Source: Granulicella mallensis
Lineage (GTDB): Bacteria > Acidobacteriota > Terriglobia > Terriglobales > Acidobacteriaceae
Direction of reading: 5' to 3'
Assembly: GCF_014203225.1 (NCBI RefSeq)
Contig: NZ_JACHIO010000015.1
Span: 106,569 to 170,568 of the forward strand
DNA: 64,000 nucleotides
Shown here: piece by piece, positions 61,118-64,000 of the stretch
Numbering within the stretch: the first letter of the stretch is position 1
How the letters are laid out: the number at the start of each line of letters is the position of its first letter
Program-made: the position numbers and the translations under genes
Notes under the pieces: generated by a model
Told to the model about the DNA's origin: nothing
Seen by the model: the letters and a program-made list of their open reading frames with translations, nothing else
Databases searched by the model: none

Positions 61118-62226
61118 ACCGCGAGCTCGTAGGGAATCTTGATGGAGACCTCAAAGCCGCCTTCTGCAAGGGCGTTCGCGCTCATGGCGTAATCGTCGCG
61201 ATAGAAATGAGTAAGCCGGTCGCGCGTATTCCTGAGCCCGATTCCGTGCCCTGGTTTTGTCGGCGCGTTGCTGCCGGGACCATTGTCACGGATACGGAGT
61301 TGCAGGTGCCGTCCCTCGCGTCTTGCCGAGGCTTCGACGACGCCATCACTTTTGCAGTGGGCGATGCCGTGGCGGATAGCATTCTCTACCAGCGGTTGCA
61401 GGAGAAAACAGGGAACCAGGCCTCTTAGCGCGTCGGGCTCTATGCGCACGTCTACGCGAAGCCTGTCGGCGAACCGCACCTGTTCGATGGCGAGATAGCT
61501 TTCGATCATCTGCAACTCTTTGCCGAGGGGCACCTTCTCCGGGCTATTGCTGGCGAGCGTTGTGCGCAGAAGAGTGTTCAGGCTCCCCAGAGTCTCCAGG
61601 GCCTCGTCCTTGCGATCGAACTCAACCAGCGCGGTCACGGTGTTCAGCGTATTGAAGAGGAAGTGAGGATCGATCTGCATCTGGAGCGCGCGCAGGTGTG
61701 CCGTAGATAACTGCTTCTCCAGTTCGATGGAACGCAGGTTATCTTCCTGGGACTTCAGATAGAGATGAACGGCAAGACAGGCTCCCAGGATGAAGCCGTA
61801 GAGCAGAAGCTCCAGACTGAAATGGCCCAGGTTGAGATACTGCAGCTCGGCATAGCCTGCCTGGTACAAGCCGGGCCACGTGCGAAGACACCAGGCGACG
61901 GTCGCCTGCATCAGGTAAGAGTGCACGACACTGACCGCCGTACCGAGTACAAGATGAAGGAGGAGTAAGCGCCAGGAGAGGAACGAGGCCTTCGGCCAAC
62001 GCCGCAATCCAATCCACTGACAGTAAGCGACTACGCCCCACCATCCCCAGAGAACCAGGCCATACACAAGCGAGGGGAGAAGAGGCGCTGCCGCATGGGA
62101 CGCCACGACGGCTGAATGACACTCTGCCGCTGCTGCAAGGGCCAATAACGAGGAAACGCACGCGATCAGGGTGAAGGCGTGAACATGGCCTTCGCCGGTG
62201 TTGGAAGATTTGAGGTATCTCAACAT
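61114..62226 (-). CDS. LytS/YehU-type sensor histidine kinase
   Basis: The 370-residue membrane kinase has about four to six transmembrane segments (FTLIACVSSLLALAAAAECH, PSLVYGLVLWGWWGVVAYCQ and others) and no periplasmic sensor domain. The cytoplasmic part has the His_kinase box LQMQIDPHFLFNTLNTVTAL (phosphoacceptor His) and an HATPase domain (PLVENAIRHGIA, RIRDNGPGSNAP, GHGIGLRNTRDRLTHF). ATG 62226 follows TGAGG at 5-bp spacing; an in-frame start at 62265 is less likely. It is cotranscribed with the LytTR regulator. Confidence 0.93.
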   Translation of the reverse strand: MLRYLKSSNTGEGHVHAFTLIACVSSLLALAAAAECHSAVVASHAAAPLLPSLVYGLVLWGWWGVVAYCQWIGLRRWPKASFLSWRLLLLHLVLGTAVSVVHSYLMQATVAWCLRTWPGLYQAGYAELQYLNLGHFSLELLLYGFILGACLAVHLYLKSQEDNLRSIELEKQLSTAHLRALQMQIDPHFLFNTLNTVTALVEFDRKDEALETLGSLNTLLRTTLASNSPEKVPLGKELQMIESYLAIEQVRFADRLRVDVRIEPDALRGLVPCFLLQPLVENAIRHGIAHCKSDGVVEASARREGRHLQLRIRDNGPGSNAPTKPGHGIGLRNTRDRLTHFYRDDYAMSANALAEGGFEVSIKIPYELAV

Positions 62227-62458
62227 GACAACCTCATCGCAGCGTTTCAATATCTCCGATTCCACTGGTCTGCCGCAGGGAATCTACGCTGATGGTACAG
62301 CCGGAACATTGCCTCTGCCGAGGATCGCTTCTGAGGCCGGGATACTTCATATCTCTACACTGATCGTCGGCAGAGGGAGAGGACAGCGATTTGCTGTCAA
62401 CCGTGCGGCTTTTGCAGGGAAGGTTCGTTTTCGTGCAGGTAGCGTCTGTGGCACTGTC

Positions 62459-62691
62459 GTTGCTTTTGCTTTTCTGGTTGTCATTCCGACCCTGAGCGAA
62501 GCCGAAGGGGAGTGAACCTGCTGTCTCCCGCTCTTTGTGTTGCCCAAAACATAGAGGTCAAGGCCGAAATGTTATCGTTTGTGCCAAAACATAACGTCCG
62601 TGGCGAAGCTGGCGAAAAACGGGAGACAGCAGGTTCACTCCCCTTCGGCTTCGCTCAGGGTCGGAATGACAACTAGAAAAGCAAAAGCAAC
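62459..62691. repeat. Family-1 element with 72-bp arms
   Basis: GTTGCTTTTGCTTTTCTGG begins the left arm (62459-62530); the right arm (62620-62691) is its complement with one mismatch. The arms include GTTGTCATTCCGACCCTGAG and GACAGCAGGTTCACTCCCC-type sequence. The 89-nt loop contains two copies of GCC(C)AAAACATA. With the short flanks it accounts for the 469-bp gap between the kinase gene and the HipA-like gene; no gene is seen there. Confidence 0.85.
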
Positions 62692-62734
62692 AAGAGCAAG
62701 TAGATGCGTCCTCCACGCGGGATAGACTAGGCCC

Positions 62735-63517
62735 ATGCTTCGAAGCGTCAACGGCATACGATATGTAACTCCTCTGCGAGAGGGCGGATCGCTGCCTGCC
62801 ATCGTGGAGGCGGACGACAGCAGAATGTACGTCGTCAAATTTCGCGGCGCGGGGCACGGGGCTCTGGCGCTGGTGGCCGAGTTGATCTCAGGAGAGATCG
62901 CACGCCTGCTGGGCCTGCGCGTTCCGAAGATTGTCTTTGTACAGATCGATTTTGCGCTTGGAAGGAATGAGCCGGATGCAGAGATTCGCGATCTGCTGAA
63001 GGCTTCTGTCGGTCAGAACATTGGTCTTGAATATCTGCCTGGAGCAACGACCTTCGATCCGGCGGCGGGCGATGAAGCCTCCTCATCGATAGCTTCTCTC
63101 TGTGTCTGGCTCGATGCCTTTGTACTGAATGTCGATCGCACGGCTCGTAATGCGAACCTCCTTTTGTCGGAGGGGACGCTATGGCTGATCGATCATGGAG
63201 CCTCGCTGTATTTTCATCACAACTGGCCGACTGCGAAGGAAAAAGCTGTCTCAACGTTTGAGCCGATTCGCGAACACATTCTCCTGCGCTGGGCCGGCGA
63301 CATCGCGGCTGCTTCCCATACGGCGCACGCGAGCCTGACGGAGACAAAGCTGAACGAGATTCTGCGGCTTCTTCCCGACGAGTGGCTGATCCTGGAGAGC
63401 GATGAGGTTACTCCCTCGCAACGGCGCGAGGCGTATCGTGATTTTTTACTTCGGCGGCTCGAAGCGTCGAATATCTTTGAACAGGAGATTATCCATGCCC
63501 GTTCCCAACTCGTTTAA
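62735..63517 (+). CDS. HipA-like kinase-fold protein
   Basis: This 260-residue protein resembles the catalytic half of HipA-type Ser/Thr kinases: SRMYVVKFRGAGHGALALVA (ATP-binding Lys), LVAELISGEIARLLGLRVPK, FVLNVDRTARNANLLLSEG (HipA-like D-R-x3-N-x-N catalytic loop) and LWLIDHGASLYFHHNW (metal-binding D). It lacks the N-terminal HipA subdomain and has no HipB-type antitoxin gene nearby. Its end overlaps the DUF3037 gene by 23 bp, so the two are surely cotranscribed. Confidence 0.8.
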   Translation: MLRSVNGIRYVTPLREGGSLPAIVEADDSRMYVVKFRGAGHGALALVAELISGEIARLLGLRVPKIVFVQIDFALGRNEPDAEIRDLLKASVGQNIGLEYLPGATTFDPAAGDEASSSIASLCVWLDAFVLNVDRTARNANLLLSEGTLWLIDHGASLYFHHNWPTAKEKAVSTFEPIREHILLRWAGDIAAASHTAHASLTETKLNEILRLLPDEWLILESDEVTPSQRREAYRDFLLRRLEASNIFEQEIIHARSQLV

Positions 63518-63884
63518 TTACGCGACAGTACGCGTGGTTCCCCGCGTCGATCGGGACGAGTTCGTGAATGCGGGGGTGATCGTCTACTCCTCGGAGCAGA
63601 ACTTTCTCGGTGCGCGCATCGAGGTCAATGAGGCGCGTCTTCGCGCGTTGTGGCCTGCGTTGGATGTGAGCATGGTGGAGCGGCACCTGCAGGCGATCTG
63701 CCGTATCTGCGTGGGCGATCCTGCCGCGGGGCCGATTGCGCGCCTGTCGAAGAAGGAACGCTTCTACTGGCTGACAGCGCCACGCAGCGCGGTGATTCAG
63801 ATCTCGCCTGTACGCACAGGGCTTTCGTCCGATCCGGAGAGCCTGCTGAATCGGCTGGCGCGTGAACTAGTGGCTACGGCGTAG
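63495..63884 (+). CDS. DUF3037-family protein
   Basis: The 129-residue protein starts PVPNSFNYATVRVVPRVDRD and has EFVNAGVIVYSSEQNFLGAR, the signature of DUF3037, then RLRALWPALDVSMVERHLQA and PRSAVIQISPVRTGLSSDPE. ATG 63495 lies inside the end of the HipA-like gene; a start at 63402 would add residues that are the shadow of that gene. DUF3037 genes are often paired with HipA-like kinases; the pair's function is not known to me. Confidence 0.88.
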   Translation: MPVPNSFNYATVRVVPRVDRDEFVNAGVIVYSSEQNFLGARIEVNEARLRALWPALDVSMVERHLQAICRICVGDPAAGPIARLSKKERFYWLTAPRSAVIQISPVRTGLSSDPESLLNRLARELVATA

Positions 63885-63895
63885 GTCGGTTTTAA

Positions 63896-64000
63896 AGTTG
63901 TTGCCTGTTTTTCGTCGTCATCCTTCTATGAAGAGAGGCGTAGTTGTCCAGGGGTATTTTGCGAACAGATTGCGTACAGACTTCTATTCGTGCTCATGGC
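63896..64000. repeat. Left arm of a family-1-like element, cut by the window end
   Basis: GTTGTTGCCTGTTTTTCGTCGTCATCCTTC matches the left arm of the element at 18253 (GTTGTTGCTTGTTTTTCGTCATCATCC). The complementary arm must lie beyond 64000. It follows the DUF3037 stop at once. Confidence 0.55.

Overview
The window reads as chromosomal DNA of a soil acidobacterium, most likely class Terriglobia (Acidobacteriaceae; Granulicella, Terriglobus or Edaphobacter-like). This is an inference from gene content: a TIGR03435-family protein, an Oar-type TonB-dependent receptor with an N-terminal carboxypeptidase-regulatory-like domain, a DUF5666 protein, GC-rich codon use and many long palindromic intergenic elements. 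I saw no rRNA, tRNA, CRISPR array or intact transposase.

Layout. 0-6.7 kb: ArnT/PMT-like glycosyltransferase, GNAT acetyltransferase, guaB and a Tat-exported amidase. 6.7-12 kb: accessory DNA holding a decayed POTRA-gene fragment, an AT-richer patch (Cys-rich secreted peptide, frameshifted redoxin, TIGR03435 protein) and two tandem POTRA proteins that lack a barrel. 12.6-15.6 kb: an unrecognised four-gene cluster (Ig-like protein, small membrane protein, large glycine/alanine-rich membrane protein, two-TM protein). 15.9-23.5 kb: class I aldolase, RNase PH, UBP zinc finger, CDGSH protein, DUF5666 protein, TonB receptor. 23.9-27.4 kb: homogentisate dioxygenase and an M1 peptidase. 27.5-35.6 kb: a purine/ureide catabolic block that takes guanine to xanthine and urate to glyoxylate, ending in a plant-type ureidoglycolate amidohydrolase. 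35.7-45.5 kb: homoserine dehydrogenase, a sulfur-carrier cysteine pathway (MoeB-like E1, CysO-like carrier, JAMM protease, CysM), an orphan antitoxin, RsmI, a site-2 protease homologue lacking its metal ligands, RsmD and ThiL. 46-52.7 kb: amidohydrolase, M23 peptidase and a lar cluster (larA, larE, larB) for a nickel-pincer racemase. 53-56.7 kb: XRE regulator, NfeD-like protein, flotillin and PspA, a probable membrane-stress operon. 56.8-64 kb: hypotheticals, a TetR/SDR pair, a LytTR two-component system and a HipA-like kinase overlapping a DUF3037 gene.

Between genes lie at least four families of long, internally palindromic elements. Two of them have full-length copies in opposite orientation (about 329/327 bp and 291/289 bp), and one family-3 copy sits inside a family-2 element. 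These elements, the four-gene orphan cluster, the HipA-like/DUF3037 pair and the dead site-2 protease are the least explained parts of the window.

All identifications come from reading the sequence and from recalled family motifs. No database search was run.
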